Source of the DNA: Synchiropus splendidus
Taxonomy: Eukaryota > Chordata > Actinopteri > Syngnathiformes > Callionymidae
DNA: 64,000 nt
Reading direction: 5' to 3'
NCBI RefSeq assembly: GCF_027744825.2
Contig: NC_071334.1
Location: forward strand, 33,015,937 to 33,079,936
The position numbers and the translations under genes are program-made. The notes beneath the pieces are model-generated. The model was not told the DNA's origin and ran no database searches. It saw only the letters and a list, made by a program, of their open reading frames with translations. Shown one piece after another: positions 25,101 through 38,013 of the stretch (positions within the stretch are counted from its first letter, which is position 1; the number at the start of each line of letters is the position of its first letter).

Positions 25101-25780
25101 CTATTGATATGTAGATTTTCAGTCGTCAGTTCAAATGCAAGCAAACAGCAACAAGCTCAGCAGGAGTCACAGCGGAGTGAAGCGCTGCACTTGTTGTTAG
25201 AGGAAAACTACAAGTCACGTACTGACTCATTGAAATTTAAAATGTTACTCAAGAGGTTGACAATTCAGCTCCACACGGCAGAGTCTGGGATTCCGTCTGT
25301 AATGACACACAAGTTATTTATTACTATAGTAGATTAGTAGTGAATTCACCCTAATCTTCTCCAGCATTGAAAGGATGGTTGGGATTAAATAAATGGCACA
25401 GACAACAGGAATAAGAGTTGGAGATGAGTGTTCGGTTTCTGATACAAAGAGTCAAGATAAGGACTCAAGATAATGGACCGAAAACAAAGAAGTAATCGAC
25501 ATCTGCAGCAAGTTGTAAATATTACGTTTTGCAAATTGATGCCAAGGTACTCCAAAGAAAGTACTGGACAGGCGTGTGCAATGATAGACCACGAGCAGAG
25601 CTTAGTACCAGCAGAAACCACAGGGGCAGTGTTGCTGTTGCTCATGAGATACTAAGACATAGACAACAATTGCGGAAATTCTCCGTCCTCACAAACCACA
25701 GCCTCCTACAACGCTGCCGTTGGTATATTATCGATACATGTTTGTCAAGGAGTTGTTGTCATAAACCTTTGACTATGAGC
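22169..25780. other. No gene recognised; (TA)n at 23699-23726
   Basis: AT-rich, with a short TA dinucleotide array and a C-rich stretch at 24400-24500 that opens overlapping frames. Nothing identifiable. Confidence 0.4.
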
Positions 25781-25795
25781 TGCTCCCCCTGGTGG
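25781..25795 (-). promoter_or_regulatory. Isolated CTCF-like motif
   Basis: On the minus strand, CCACCAGGGGGAGCA differs from the CTCF core consensus CCASYAGRKGGCRSY by A for C in the GGC step and by the final base. It is not part of the MITE family. Confidence 0.3.
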
Positions 25796-26936
25796 CTATA
25801 TATTGCTGAACAGCAATACTAACGCAAAGCATGTGATCAGTAATAATGTAGCACAAAATAGAATCATACTAGTGATCACATCTGTTGTCATTATGGTTTG
25901 CCATTCTGTGAACATAATCAAATCATAGTTTATACATATAAAAAGGTGAATGTGGTCAGTTCAAGTGTGAGTGGATCTACAGCAAACATTACGTTCTTGA
26001 TTACTTCAAAATCTAGAGCCCAATGGACGCATAAATGGCCACAGTTAATGTTCATACTGGATTTATTGAGCGGTTTAAACAAATGTTAGGCTCGACTGCA
26101 TTGTCCAAACCACAGAGTAGCACTTTGCACTCCCAACACACGGCCTTATTTTGTCTTTAAGTGGTGTTTACTGCCATAAAATGTGACAAATAGCTGATGA
26201 TGACCATGCTTTCACTGCAACTGCCTGGGATTTTTACTTATTCTCTGTCAATGGATTGTTTTAAAAGCATTTTACCACAGTAAAAACAACTGAACAAAAA
26301 TTGGAAATGATATGGTTGCAGTTTCTGGTTGATTCAAAGATAAAATAACTTCAACTTTACATACATACTCATTATGCATTCTCATCAAAAACCCCTGTCG
26401 CAGTCCACGAGCTCAGCATCTTGTTTTTGTCACTGTTTCTGTCAACACCTGAATGCACATAGTTACATGCCTGAAGGAGTTCTAAGCCCCACACAAGGTA
26501 TTTCTGTCCATTTCAGCTGGTGATTTCTATCTCTTAAATATTCAGAAAGACAGACTGCTCTCAGCAGTCTTTCACCTGTTGACCTTCTACTGTATGTCAT
26601 GATGACGGTGCTATTTGGCCTGGAGAAGATGATTGATGTGACCTCACTACAACTCTGGAAACAAAGGTCTCTTTCAGATTTTTATTTTTCCAGGGACAAA
26701 TGAGGGTGGATTGTAATGTAAGGTATAGCAGTTGCCATTTCTTTACCTTTTTGAAATGGTGGGACAGTATGTTGCTTGGACTGGTAGCGAGCGCCCTTTA
26801 AGGTTCCAGGCATTTTCTCAGCATGTTTCCCTTTTTGCACTAGTTGATCAGAAAAATGGCAACATTTTAGTTCTACTTTGAATGCTGCTCTGTTAAACTG
26901 TAGATGACCAGTATGAGGGTAACCCAGCTTGATGCC
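25796..26936. other. No gene recognised
   Basis: AT-rich single-copy-looking DNA. The 111-codon frame at 26682-27017 on minus overlaps repeat copy B and looks fortuitous. Confidence 0.4.
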
Positions 26937-27424
26937 TACCGTAAATTGCGGACAGTGGAGCGTAGTATAAGTTGCACTCAATTTATGAAGGAAAATAAAA
27001 AAGCTAGTGAAGTCCATCTACCTGGCTTGACTGACTTCTAAACTAGTATTGAAAACGGGGTCCAAACTCAGAAATGTTCTGAACTTGAATCATGAACTCC
27101 TCACATACCTTAAAACGCTCAAAATGCCGTTTTCACCTCTGTGTCCGAAGTTCCGACACCACAGCTGATCTCAGCTGCTGCGTCTTGTCTGATGACAGAT
27201 CTGCAAGACACGCGGGCTAATACGCCGCATTTTGAGCGCTTTAAGGTCAACTGCTGCAAGGTCAATAAAACTGCTTCATCAGATTGATGTGACAAGTCTC
27301 AATATTTTGGCAGCATGACGTTCTTTAGCCTGTGAAAATCCATATATTAGTCGTTGTACAAGCCTCACGGTTCAGACCGCGAGAAGAAACTTGTAAAGCA
27401 TGTTACAGTCGGTCATTTACGGTA
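26937..27424. repeat. Interspersed repeat family R2, copy B (ends visible)
   Basis: Left end TACCGTAAATTGC and right end CATTTACGGTA form terminal inverted repeats of about 9 bp. The interior matches copies A and C (CTTCTAAACTAG, CATGAACTCCTCACAT, GACACCACAG..TCTCAGCTGCTG, CCATATATTAG). The length of about 488 bp with no ORF fits a non-autonomous DNA transposon. Confidence 0.65.
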
Positions 27425-27689
27425 TTTGTGATTCTGTGTAATCTGGAGGTTATGGCTTGTGTCCATGGAAGATCCGTGGATGAGGATCCAGGAGCGTGGG
27501 AGAGAGAGCGATATTATAAGCTGATGTTTTTAATTATAAATGTGCTTTCTGTTGAGAGACGGGTCAGCAGCTCAGTACAAAAGAGGAAAGTCGGTGAAAG
27601 TGGGCCCTTTTGATAGTTTTCAGCCTTCCTGCAAAGCCTGCGGGTGATTCTGTGAGATGTAGATGAGGAGGTTTGACTTGTAGCATTCG

Positions 27690-27750
27690 CTCATTTTCTT
27701 CTCCTTAACTGGGGCTGAAGCCCATCCCAGCTACTTGGGGTGAAAGCACG
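27690..27750 (-). repeat. LINE-tail-like fragment
   Basis: ACTGGGGCTGAAGCCCATCC, followed by a 'CAGCTACTTGGGGTGAAAGC'-like stretch, is the reverse complement of the 'GGGATAGGCTCCAGCCCC' tail seen in many fish LINE or SINE copies. Confidence 0.4.
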
Positions 27751-28200
27751 GGGACACTCGGGCAAAGCTGCTGGCAGTTTTCCTTCCTGGAAGCTTGCAG
27801 CACACGGTGATAATCTATATCACTTGCGTCACCTTTTTCCTGTTCCAGGCTCCTACCTGATGCCTTCAATAGCTGCCTCCCACACCTCCACAAACCCCCA
27901 ACATTGGACTTGCAAGCCTGTACAACAACATTATTTTGCCAGAAAACTGCAGATATGCTTTATGTGCTGCCTGGTCAGTTTTTTCCCTTAGTTAATAAGC
28001 ATACTCCACTAACCATTATGACCTACTTCATTTAGCTGTTCAGCTCTACCAGCGTCCATTCAGTAACCAAGAGGTTGGAATCGATCTTGAAGTCTTATGC
28101 GATTATCTTAATCTACTTAACACAGTGTGAATTCAACTTGAACGCATAAAAAATTACTGTTATAGCATGGGAGGAGAGTGGCATATCGGTCAGCTAGACC
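27751..28200. other. No gene recognised
   Basis: Short open frames only. Confidence 0.4.
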
Positions 28201-28208
28201 CCATCTAC

Positions 28209-28442
28209 CAGTGGTGGCTCCATGAGGTTTCATGACACAGCAGTGAGGGATTGATGAGGTTTCATGAAACAGTGCACTGGTTATCAGAGGCCACCAGATG
28301 GCACTGTCTGCTGCAGAATGTTTCAACATCTAATTCAATGCAACCTCACATCATTTCTAAACCAAGAGTGCCATCTAGTGGCCTCTGGAAATCAGGACAT
28401 TAGCACACGGGAGTTTCACGATACCTCATCTACCCATCACCA
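28209..28442 (-). mobile_element. Palindromic hAT-type MITE, copy 6
   Basis: Starts CAGTGGTGGC and ends CCCATCACCA. Flanking 8-mers CCATCTAC (28201-28208) and CCTTCTAC (28443-28450) match at 7 of 8. Both CTCF-like motifs are exact: CCACCAGATGGCACT at 28291-28305, and CCACTAGATGGCACT on minus at 28367-28381. B orientation, with two arm units on the left. Confidence 0.85.
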
Positions 28443-28450
28443 CCTTCTAC

Positions 28451-31400
28451 ATACGCATCACACCAGAACGATAAAACAAGTTTTCAAACTCCAGAACAAA
28501 ATTGAATCTATTGACACATATTTGTTAAAAAAAACACTTGACTGTAAAGTTAAAAGACAAAAGGGATTCAACTGCAGTATTGCATAATGGGACTTGATGA
28601 ATTATAGCATTACTATTTATCATTGGCTGCATGGGTTGGATGTGTCTTCAGCCACCTCTGTGGTGATTTATGAAGACAGACAAGGTCAGTCTCATTCGTA
28701 AGTAAAGTGTGATTTTGATAGCAAATTGGACCTAAAAATGATTGATGATCAAAGGGAGCGATGCAGTTTTAGTCTGTGGCCTGAATTTACAACAACAGGC
28801 AGTAGCAATAAAACGTATTGCATAATTTACGGGTATATGGGAGCTGAGAATGGATGTGCTTCAATCTCCGAGATGTTCTCCAGACGAGCAGCCGCCTTTT
28901 CAGAGTGTCAATGAGTTTTCTTGTTGTTCACAAAAATGCACGTTGCAAGTCATTACACTCAAGCGAAAGTCAAAATTTCCAACTCCAAGTCATGGCAAGT
29001 TATTCATGGTGATCAGTCATGCAAGTGTGAACTTGAAAGCATGAGACTTCGACTGGAGCCCATCACTTGCTTTCTCATCACATACTGTACTGCTGAAATC
29101 GCTGTCTTAACATCCAACGCGCTCAGACGCACATGACAGCTGGAAAACGCTGATTTCTTTTGCATTTCATTTGAATGAACAGATGAAATCTTCCATAATC
29201 TGGGGAGATGTAAAGTATGAGCTGAAATATGCCGTCATGCAGTTATATTTTATTTCCACCCACGGTGGAAAGAATTTTAGCTGCAGCAGGCCTCAACCAT
29301 TTGAATGGTCACGTTTTCCCTGATATACCAGACATGATTCATATCACAGCTGTCATCCACCACCGAGAACATCAACAGAGAGCTGAGCATAGAGTGTATC
29401 GAAGTATTCCACAGAGTAGTTGTCATGAATTCTCTTCAATATTGACAGCAAATGCACACTTCAGAAATAAGGTTTCACACCAACGGGGGGGTTAAGTGTG
29501 GAGCGAGGTGAAGTGGCAGCAGGGAGCAGTTGCTTCAAACCAAAGATGAATATTTTAGCACAGAAGCTTTCGGTGCAGTCAAGAGACAGACATGACAGAC
29601 AGGAACTAGCGATCAAAACCCCTCGGCTTCCATAATTCTTCTGACAAATTAAATGAGTACCATACGGAGAGACGGGCGTCTGATAACTACTGGAGATGAC
29701 AGTCGGGAGCTCCGGAAGCTGCTCTTGGATTTTGGGTTGCAGTTAAACCTGCACTCCTAAACTGCTTGCACTTGACTCCCAACACAGTGGTTCAACGGAC
29801 ATTGCATTCATTATTAATAGCGAGAGACTTTCCCCCCTCTACAACGAATATAACAGCAATCCTTGCTAAACCTAGAATCATAGAGTGACCAACTGGGGAA
29901 TACTGCTTAGCAACATTAAGGGTTAGTTTTAAGGAAACAACTCCTGAGCTTGTTTTAGAAAACTTAAACCTTGAATAATCCACTGTGTTCTCTGTCCAGC
30001 TGGAATCTTTTTTCCACATTCAGATTCATAGATTATGCAGTAGTAATATGTGGGATCAGTCAACACAACAAGTTTCTATTGCCACTTCCTGCAGCTCCTC
30101 AACGCAACCAACCTTGTCACTTCTGCTGCGTTACAGACCTAGTTTGACCTCTATTTTCCACCAGATGGCTCTAGGAAAATCCGGACATAGGAGCCACCTG
30201 GCTTCAGCATCACATGCGATGTGTCCTGTGCTGCCTAGTGGGTCTTTCCATAAATTACTTTCATTTTACCATTCAGATGTCAACGAAGAGAAGCAAAAGA
30301 AGAGAAGGCTACACCGCACAATCATTGTGTTTGCTGAGGAGAAACTGAGGAGAAACCTGATATTACACTGGTATTAGCCAGTGTTGACATATGGATTCAT
30401 TCAATCATTCTTGTCTGATTCATTTGGGAGTTATAGAGGCAAAATAAGATAAAAGGCATTGAAGACATTTACATTAAGACATGAAAAATATGTTCCTACC
30501 TTTGGTGCCATGTACAAAACAAGCTGCAGTCCATTTGAGACTTTATGCATGCATTTATTTCAAAATATCCAATGTCAATATATAGAATTATATGTTTATA
30601 TTCCCATCACTTTACACTACAGTTGGAAAAATAAATAAAATGTATATATTATTATTACAATTAATAATAATAATGCTAAATGCTAAAATTTGTTACGGGC
30701 ATCTTATTTTTTTTTAAACATCTGGTATCATAGCAAGCAATTAAAAAATGACCTTATGCAATTTTGTTTGAAATAATTAGTAAGAACTTAAAATGCTGGG
30801 CATCACATTATTTCAGAGCTCTAGTAATGAAGCAGACAAAAACAGTGCTGGTTTTGTAGAATGACTCAGGAGACACCCAGAAAGGGTCACCAGTCCATTT
30901 TAGGGCACATACAGAGCGCCGTCGAGATCACTTCAAACCTGCATGGTCAAACAAAAAAATTAAAGACTAGGTAATGACAAGGTATCCAGGACAGATTTGC
31001 TTTACTTTCAGTGTTTTTTGACAGTATTTGGTCAGTGTGCATTTGGATACCCATGATCACAGAAGCTGCTTTAAGAAGGAGAACAGAGAAGATGGACTAA
31101 TAAAAGATGCCAAAGTTGTTCACTGTGGAAGTCACAGTGCAAGACGCAGACTTCCTTCCAGACAGGATCGGTGATCATTCTTAACATTGAAGATCAGATT
31201 TCTTTTTCTTCCCCCATCTATGTAAGACAGACACGCAGCATTGCCGATTGACTAGTTCCTTCAACAGCCAGAGAAACTGCAGCTCAATCGCACATTCTTC
31301 AAGTGAAAGACTAAAGTATCTTCACATAATTCTACCGGTATTTCAGCGCTTCTAGAGGAGAATATTCCCAGATTTCCGGCTCCTGTAGTATAATCTTAGC

Positions 31401-31785
31401 ACACAAGTGTGAGTTCCGTTTGAACATAAACCATTGGAGAGATGACTGCTTTTCTAATGTGCTGGTTCTCCACGCCTCAGTGGATAAGAATGCAGCTCAA
31501 TTAGACCAAAGCACGGGTCACATGAACCTGACTTGCCAACCCAGTAACTACGTGAGACAAGAAGTGAAGTCAGTCCAAAGCATAAAAACTTTAAATAAAT
31601 CTGAGGCTTGGAGCCAAAATCTCTCACCTGGGTTTGTGATTCAAAAAAAAAAGTAATCCCAACAGAGACTTAAGCCATTTCATATAATCCAGGGGATTTG
31701 TGTAAATCAAAAATCCATTCACAATCAGGGCAAAGTGCCTGAAGGCAGCATTGTTTCTCAATCCAAAAAGAGTCTGTGGGCTGAC
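28451..31785. other. No gene recognised; small LINE-tail-like fragment near 30.88 kb
   Basis: Positions 30880-30910 (GGTCACCAGTCCATTTTAGGGC) resemble the 'TCGCCAGTCCATCGCAGGGC' LINE-tail phrase. A lone CTCF-like 15-mer with one mismatch (CCACCAGATGGCTCT) lies at 30158-30172 without the rest of the MITE. Open frames here are short and overlapping. Confidence 0.35.
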
Positions 31786-31789
31786 ACAC

Positions 31790-31992
31790 CAACGCCTCAG
31801 AGAGGCACAGCCTTCCGCCGGGTTGGCGCACCCCGCCTGGGCAGCAGCGGAGCGAGGCTGCCGATGTCAGAACCAGGAGGAGGTGAATGCAGGCACACAG
31901 AGCGGCTTCTGAGAAATGAGTAGAGCAGCATCCCCCCATCATCACCAGCAGCAACAAAGGCCCAACCCACCCGACACCAGCTCAGCCAATGG
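31790..31992. promoter_or_regulatory. GC-rich stretch, possible upstream promoter or 5' exon (speculative)
   Basis: A locally GC- and CpG-richer stretch (for example CCGCCGGGTTGGCGC) ends near a CCAAT box at 31985. It could hold the distant first exon of the minus-strand LARGE-family gene, but no convincing minus-strand donor is visible. On plus, CAGGAGGAG/GTGAAT is a plausible donor. No coding frame is recognised. Confidence 0.2.
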
Positions 31993-34782
31993 CACTGCAG
32001 CACGCCTTCCCTTCTATCCCCCTTTCATCACAGTCTCTCTCACGCACATGCACACATATGCGAGTCTGTCTTATACACACAAAGAATATGCTTGGCACTT
32101 CTACATAATTAATGAAATTCATTCACCTACTCGGTTGAAGGGGGAGCTGAAACAAAAAACAGTCCCCCCCCCCGACACCATAATCTACACAATATTAAAG
32201 CAGCTGTGCCTTCAGTATTGACAGCTGACGTCCATGTCATTTTCAAATGTTCCAAATCAATACTTTAATGAAACTGAGGAGGCCGGCTTTCCCTTTCCAG
32301 ATAGTTGCTTAGAATGAGAATATGAATTCCCAAAGGCGCCGATGAGTTTGGCAAACAGGTCATAAGTCACATTATTAACATTGAATGGACGGTCAAACTC
32401 CCAAGAGTCGCTCTGTAGGTCCACCACAATATGATTTGCATTAATAAACATTTGCTCAGGCGTTATGTTCTCTCACCCGCTGCAAGACCTCACAGTAAAG
32501 TCTGGAGTTCAGATTTTGTTGATGCATTTAATAAAGTCAAATTAAGAAGTTTTTTGGTTTGGGGACCATGTCAGTGCACTCTGTTGTGGAAAAAGCATTC
32601 GAGCCACTGCTGCAGACTGGTCAGATCACGTCCACGATGAGTATTATTTTCACCATCAAAATGCCTGAAAAACCTTGGCAATGAAAGCGTAAGAAAGTTT
32701 TTGTTTTGCTAAAGTTTCGTGCTACCATTAAAGTACCAAGACGTCACGTTTGTTTTGTTTTTTTGTGTTGATAGGTTGAATATTGAACAGTCATAAATCA
32801 GTGAGTTTGGCTTTGATCCCATTATTACAACGAGCCTCTTTCTCCTGGCAACACGCCAGTCCTGAGAGTGTCCTCTCCGCTGCCAATGTGACCACTGTAC
32901 AGTGTGGACATGTCACCATGAAAAGAGACAGGGACACCCTTTTTTTTATCGACGCCGAGGTGAACCCGATCAACCAGACAAAGGTGAACACCCTGGCTAC
33001 TATTTTGATAGCATTCAGTGCAACTTCCTGTTTGTATCATGTCCCTCTTGTCTCCTCCCCCCAATTATTTTATCATCTGCACCTGTGTATCTGCCTCTGT
33101 TTTTCACTCCTGTGTCTGAGTCAAGTGAAATATAATGTTGGAAATCCATGATCGTCGTCAGTGCGACAGAGTTTCCGGGTTCTGATTCCTTCCTTGTGAA
33201 GCACTTTTTGTCGCAGTTTATAGGCGTTGGAGTTGATCTGCATTTTTCTATCATTCTACTTACTGGACGACTGAAGGGTTCAGGTGCTGAAAACGGCGAT
33301 GTCTCAACTGGACTCGTATTCATTGTTTGCACTGCTGGTCTTCCTTGTGTTGTCAAATATCGAGTATTTTTGTGATGCGAAACGTTACAAAGAAATTTAT
33401 TAGATGTCTGAGCGCTCTAATGCGAACAAAAGTCAGTATAATGCTAACAAATGTTAGTATTAGAAACTGCAAAGATAAGCACACTCTAACATAACATTTG
33501 CTCACGCTTTTATGAATTGACATGGAAGAACAGCTCCTTGGTCTTTCACTGACCCAAAAACTAAACTTCAGACGCGTGATCTCAAGCAATGAAGATTCTG
33601 AGGCAAAACATTACATAACAAAATAGTCAATTGATTTGAGACTTCTGGTGTGTGAATAATGTTTGTAAATAGATGCATTTCAGAATTAGATTTGTACATG
33701 TCTAGTTAAGAATAATTCATGGATAAGTAATGTCTTGGGACTATATTTCACCACAACAGCAAAAAGACAAAAAAAAATACTGATCACAGCAGAATCCTTC
33801 TTTGTAACAGTCAAAACACCCCATAACCGAAAAATAATGAGCATGTGATGATTGTGAACTTTTATTTATTCATGCATTTCCCCTAAAGTTGTTGGACACC
33901 AGAATTAAAAGTTACCACTCTAAAGCTTCAGGATGAAGCCATAAATGAAGAATGGCTGTATGTATCCCCTTGTCTTGGACCAGTCCAGCACACAACACAG
34001 TCACTCTTTGCCTGTTTATGATGACAGTGCTCTTTATCGATGACATCAATGTATCTGAGTCCGAAAACCTTTTATCTTCATCAAAATCATTCAAAGCCTT
34101 TTTTTCTTAGGTCTGTTGAATGCCATTCACTTCTGACTCATCTTGTTTGCTTGATGAATTTCTTCTAGCAGAAAGGAAGAAAAGGCTGCAGTGCAATTGT
34201 TGGGAGCTGGCTCTCATTCAAGTCCTGACAGTGCAGAGGAGAATTATCTACACTTTTTAGAGGATACTTGAGGTTTCTGTAGCTGATGTAATAGTCTTCC
34301 AAGCTGGCTGCCAGGTTTGTGTCTTCTCTCGGGATAATATTACAGGGGAACGAAAGACATTTGCTCTTTCCTTTGGATGCTAAAGTCAGATCAATGCTGC
34401 CATAATTTAATATAAAGATAATACAAGAGACCTATCTTCTAAAGGCAGGATTGGAGTGCAGAAGTGTTCTTGCAAGTTTCAAGGACTGTCTTGCTGAATG
34501 TTGTTCTGCTTTGCAAGTACTTTTTCTAGCAAAAGCAATGATCGGTCCATCGTCATCAGCAAGGTAATGCAATAAGCTTCACATTGTCATGGCGGTCCTT
34601 CCTGTGCATACCAGGAGGGATTTAAGTCCAGAAATCCTATATATATTCAAAGTTAAGTTAGGGTTGTGGAGCTAATGCAGAGGGCAAGATGGTGAGTCAC
34701 TAAGACAAAGAAACAGTGGAGTGAAAAGCCACCTGAATTCACCGACTCCTGATGTATTTGTTTTTATTATTACATTTTATAG
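31993..34782. other. No gene recognised
   Basis: Overlapping frames on both strands at 32.78-33.36 kb, up to 122 codons, match no family I know. AT-rich elsewhere. Confidence 0.4.
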
Positions 34783-35012
34783 TAGTGATGGGTAGATGAG
34801 GTATCATGAGACAGTATTGCAGGATTGATGGAACAGTGTCCTAAGTTTCAGTAGCCACTAGAATGATGTGCGGTTACACTGACTTTCAGGTTCAGGTCCT
34901 AGCATATAACAGCAGACAGTGCCATCTAGTGGCCTCTGATAATCAGAACACTGTTTCATGAAACTTCAGCAACCCTTCACTACTGTTTCATAAAACCTCA
35001 TACACCCATCAC
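34783..35012 (+). mobile_element. Palindromic hAT-type MITE, copy 7
   Basis: Begins TAGTGATGGG and ends ACCCATCAC. The left CTCF-like motif is destroyed by a deletion after CCACTAGA (34856 onward). The right motif is exact on the minus strand at 34918-34932. Two arm units are seen on each side. Confidence 0.8.
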
Positions 35013-35203
35013 GATTGTCACCTGGGAACAGCAAATATAGCGACCTCTCTTGGTCCTAGTTTCCATTCAGACCTCATCCATATTTTTCGCTACATTTTCC
35101 TGTCCAAACATTTTCCACACAAAAGTTCCAAAAAAGTCCTCTGTTTCTGCCATTCACACGGATTCAGTGGAATTGCTTTGAAATTATGTAGTACATTTGC
35201 CAG

Positions 35204-35640
35204 TGTGACGATTTTAAGACGGGAGACCCAAGTGCAGCAGGAAGGAGACCAAGACCTGAATAATGTCCAACAAAGTTAAAAACAAAACAGAATTACACTC
35301 GACTTCTACCCAAGAAGGAGGCAGGAAAACAAAATAACCAAAATACTGTAAACAAACAAAATTATACTCTACTTCTACTCTAGAAGGAGACTAGAATAAC
35401 AAAAGAATTGCAGAACACAAGCGGAATGATATTCAACCTCCACACCAGAGGACGACGAGTCCGAAAATTAAAATTAAACAGTCCAGAAACAGAAACAAGC
35501 GTCCATAAGCACAAACGGTAGGGAGGAAACCAGAGTCCAGGGCACAGAATAAGTCCACAGGATTGGGGGAGAGGAACCACAGAGAACAGGCACAGACACA
35601 CTGTGAAACAAAGGAGATCAATCAGAAAAACTCACAAACT
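35204..35640 (-). mobile_element. Gypsy-like LTR fragment
   Basis: Starts TGTGACGATTTTAAG and soon reads GAGACCCAAGTGCAGCAGG. The reverse complement (GCACTTGGGTC) is a phrase typical of the 3' part of fish Gypsy LTRs. The interior is A-rich on plus, like the three better-defined LTRs here. No matching target duplication was found and the right boundary is a guess. Confidence 0.5.
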
Positions 35641-37427
35641 CAAAGCGCATGGAAAAACGTCCACGGATAGAAGAAGAATCATCCATGATATGAGCATGAG
35701 GTATGAGGGACACGCGTTTGGAGTGTTTTCAGTTGCTCTGAGGTCACCTGCTTCACTGACACCACAGGGAGAAATCAGTTGAATTTCAGTTCCATAGATT
35801 CTTGTTTGATATTGGCTTGAAATATGTGACTTGTGTTTGCGACTGGTTTGCCTGTAGAGCAGGGATCACCGAACTGTTCCAGAAAGGGCTGCAGGCATTT
35901 GTTCCAATCAAAAAAACACACACAGGGATCGACAGTCAGCAGCCGCTAGCTTCAGCTGACACCTGGTTGGTTAAACTGTGCATGCGCAATTGGATGGAAC
36001 AAAGGCCCGCAATCACTGCAGTCCTTTGGTGACCCCTACTGTAGAGTGTGTGCTGCTCCGGTCCACAGGCACGTATCACAATGTTTCACAAATTTCGTGT
36101 CGAAAGAGGCGAAACAAATGGGGATGTGATGTCATCATTTTCAAAAATATCAGGCTCTGCTGTCCACACGGAGACATGGATCCATCAAATATATTGACTC
36201 TGGGACCCGGCTTCAAAAAGTATTGGTGACGGAAAACTCTGGATCCAGGTGGACGGCGTCTCAAAAGCATGAATTTGCTGCTGTCTGCAGCAGGCCAGCG
36301 GCTCCATCGCCGATCCCCCCGTCACAAAGCTCTCCCAGGTGTCAGTTACACTCACTGAAGTGTCACAGCGCAGCTCCTTCTCCAGTCAGAGACTGGTGAG
36401 TTTGGTAGCGCTCCATCACCATGCGGTAAATGGCTCATTCACTTGCAGGCATTATGCAATTGAGGTGCTGACGTCATTTAGGGACTTCATCTAGGGCCTC
36501 CAATAGTGACTTTTATCACTGAGGGATTGACAATGTTCTGATGCGAGTGATCAGCCCTGGTGGAGTTCAGTTGTCAATGGAAATGAATCGGACTTGTTAC
36601 TGGCCACGCGAAGAAGACTGACACCAGTTTATTCAATAGCGTATGTTAAATTCGGGACCCAATATAACCAAAGCAACTCCATCCCGACACTGACAGTTGA
36701 ATGCCCTCTACAAGTCTATGAAACACAGGTGAGGTGATTATACAAACCCTCATGAAGTTTCAAAGATCCTGTTAAAGATGGAGGGCGGGGCCACATGGAG
36801 GAAAACCACACTGCACCTGCTGAGTCTGATGGTTGACCACTGGATATCTGGCTGGTGAATAAGATCCTCCCATGGTTGGAATCTCAAGGATCCCCTCCAC
36901 AGGCCCTCAGTTGTCAACAGTGGTCAACTACAGCCCAAGCCAAGTTAATATTTTCAAAATGTCCACCTTATTTCAACTCATTACAAACGCCAATCGTTGA
37001 AAGCATTTAAGGCAGCTTTAACAAGCCTGTTTCTTAACAACAATAGAACTGACAATGTCATGTTGCTGCATTTCAGCACATAGCCTAGTGTAATGTCAAA
37101 GCCACCGTACAAACTCACAACACTGATTTGAAGAGCCTCGTATGTACTTACCGATGGTGGACGTGGAAGTTCAGATCGAGTCTTTGAAGAAGCCCACTGA
37201 TTGAGCATGTGTGGGCCCTTTCGCGAAACCTGCACTCACGCCATGTCTGCAACGTTAGCCACTGTGAAATGTGGCTGCATAGGGAGACACCTGCATCCAA
37301 AGTGAATTCACAGAAAGGCTGGGAAAGGCAGCCGTCCCAGCAGCCACACATTGTTTATACAATTGCATCATCAACCCCCATAGTCTGTCACATGAATGCG
37401 CTTTCGTGGCATCATCTTACACGTTTT
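35641..37427. other. No gene recognised; hAT-like fragment near 35.86 kb
   Basis: Positions 35858-35905 (GCAGGGATCACCGAACTGTTCC, AGAAAGGGCTGCAGGC) resemble the terminus of an old hAT transposon. A strong minus-strand splice-donor-like site (CG/GTAAGT) lies at 37152/37151, but no matching exon can be proven. Confidence 0.35.
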
Positions 37428-38013
37428 TGTCACGAGTCAAGGAACGAGGAGCGACTGTCACGTGTCGAGGACGTGGAGCAGGACCCAAGTGCAAGTGGTG
37501 AAAGTCAGTGAGGCGGGAGCGAGTTAGAAATATTATTTAATAATGAAACAACAAAAAGACAACAGAAAGCGTCACAGAATCGGGAGAAAACAAAGCAAAC
37601 ACAAGTCTGGAGACAGATTGACATAAACCCTGAACAGAGATATTGACTAAAGAAACAAGGAAAAGACGCAGAAACAGGAAGAAAAAGAACACTAACTCAG
37701 GCACCAGGGTCTAAGACAAAGTAATCAAAAACAAGCTAGCTAGCACACAGAACGAGAGACCGAACGACAGAGAGACAATTTACCGCAGGGAACGAGAGTA
37801 CAAATCACAGGAACTAGGAGAAATCACAGGGAACTAGAGGAGCAAACACAGGGAGCAATGAGAGACGATCTGGCACACGTTGCTGGAGTCCAGGTGTTTT
37901 TGTACTTGGGTGATCAGGGAATAATTGGCTCCAGCCGTGTGCCACACAAACAGGAAGGACAAAGGAAGAAAACAAAACAGGACTCACATGACAATATAAG
38001 CAGAGTCATGACA
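37428..38013 (-). mobile_element. Solo LTR, Gypsy type, 586 bp
   Basis: Starts TGTCACGAG and ends CATGACA (TG...CA), flanked by the perfect 5-bp duplication GTTTT (37423-37427 and 38014-38018). GGACCCAAGTGCAAG near the left end reads GCACTTGGGTCC on minus, placing the LTR 3' end on the left. No internal retroviral coding is present. Confidence 0.85.

Noticed and set aside
32783..33375. Several overlapping frames on both strands, up to 122 codons
   Set aside because: No motif, no splice signals giving a consistent gene model.
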